Position numbers and translations under genes: made by a program. Below are positions 34,624 to 34,625 of a stretch of DNA of 34,625 nucleotides, one piece after another. The stretch is from Actinomycetota bacterium (GTDB taxonomy: Bacteria; Actinomycetota; Acidimicrobiia; Acidimicrobiales; Iamiaceae): assembly GCA_019639075.1 (NCBI GenBank), contig JAHBSO010000018.1, positions 1 to 34,625 of the forward strand, in the 5' to 3' direction. The notes below the pieces were generated by a model. The model ran no database searches, was not told where the DNA came from, and saw only the letters and a list, made by a program, of their open reading frames with translations. Numbering within the stretch: position 1 is the stretch's first letter; every line of letters starts with the position of its first letter.

Positions 34624-34625
34624 CG

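Overview
The window is GC-rich (about 70 percent), densely packed and full of GTG starts and 1-4 base gene overlaps. The 11-gene nuo run, the long-form HisG, Pst proteins with proline-rich tails and actinobacterial-type promoters suggest a high-GC actinomycetote, possibly Acidimicrobiia. That placement is inference; no rRNA, tRNA or other taxonomic marker is present. I found no CRISPR array, IS element, prophage or origin.

Layout. 1-3.9 kb: end of a histidine phosphatase, a phosphoribosyltransferase, a convergent DHA2-type efflux pump and a coupled hisE-hisG pair. 3.9-13.3 kb: a phosphate-acquisition island. A rightward pstC-pstA-pstB-pstS operon faces a leftward pstS-like gene, followed leftward by a large surface binding protein and a sortase-fold protein that has lost its catalytic residues. 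GTTCAC-type direct repeats resembling PHO boxes lie before the three transcription units. 13.3-25.1 kb, all leftward: a MidA/NDUFAF7-type methyltransferase, a nested inverted repeat (REPIN-like), and nuoN-M-L-K-J-I-H-D-C-B-A with no nuoE, nuoF or nuoG. 25.3-31.1 kb, rightward: a small membrane protein, a NoeA-like methyltransferase and two tandem membrane-bound sulfatase/phosphatase-superfamily enzymes. 31.1-34.4 kb, leftward: an OafA-type acyltransferase with an SGNH domain and a GT-C-like membrane protein. The right edge holds the C-terminus of a membrane protein resembling NuoM.

How the genes work together. The pst island should capture phosphate at the surface through several binding proteins, two of them held by C-terminal membrane helices, and import it through PstABC. 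The inactive sortase, coupled to one of these proteins, is the most novel element. The nuo operon encodes the membrane arm and quinone module of complex I, and the adjacent methyltransferase belongs to the family that modifies the NuoD homologue in mitochondria. The right third looks like envelope polymer or glycolipid decoration.

The strongest leads are the pseudo-sortase with its binding protein (whose signal peptide is split by a +1 frameshift), the nuo-midA linkage with missing nuoEFG, the acidic insert in NuoL, the REPIN, and a recurring promoter design with a -10 hexamer only 6-8 bases before the start codon.
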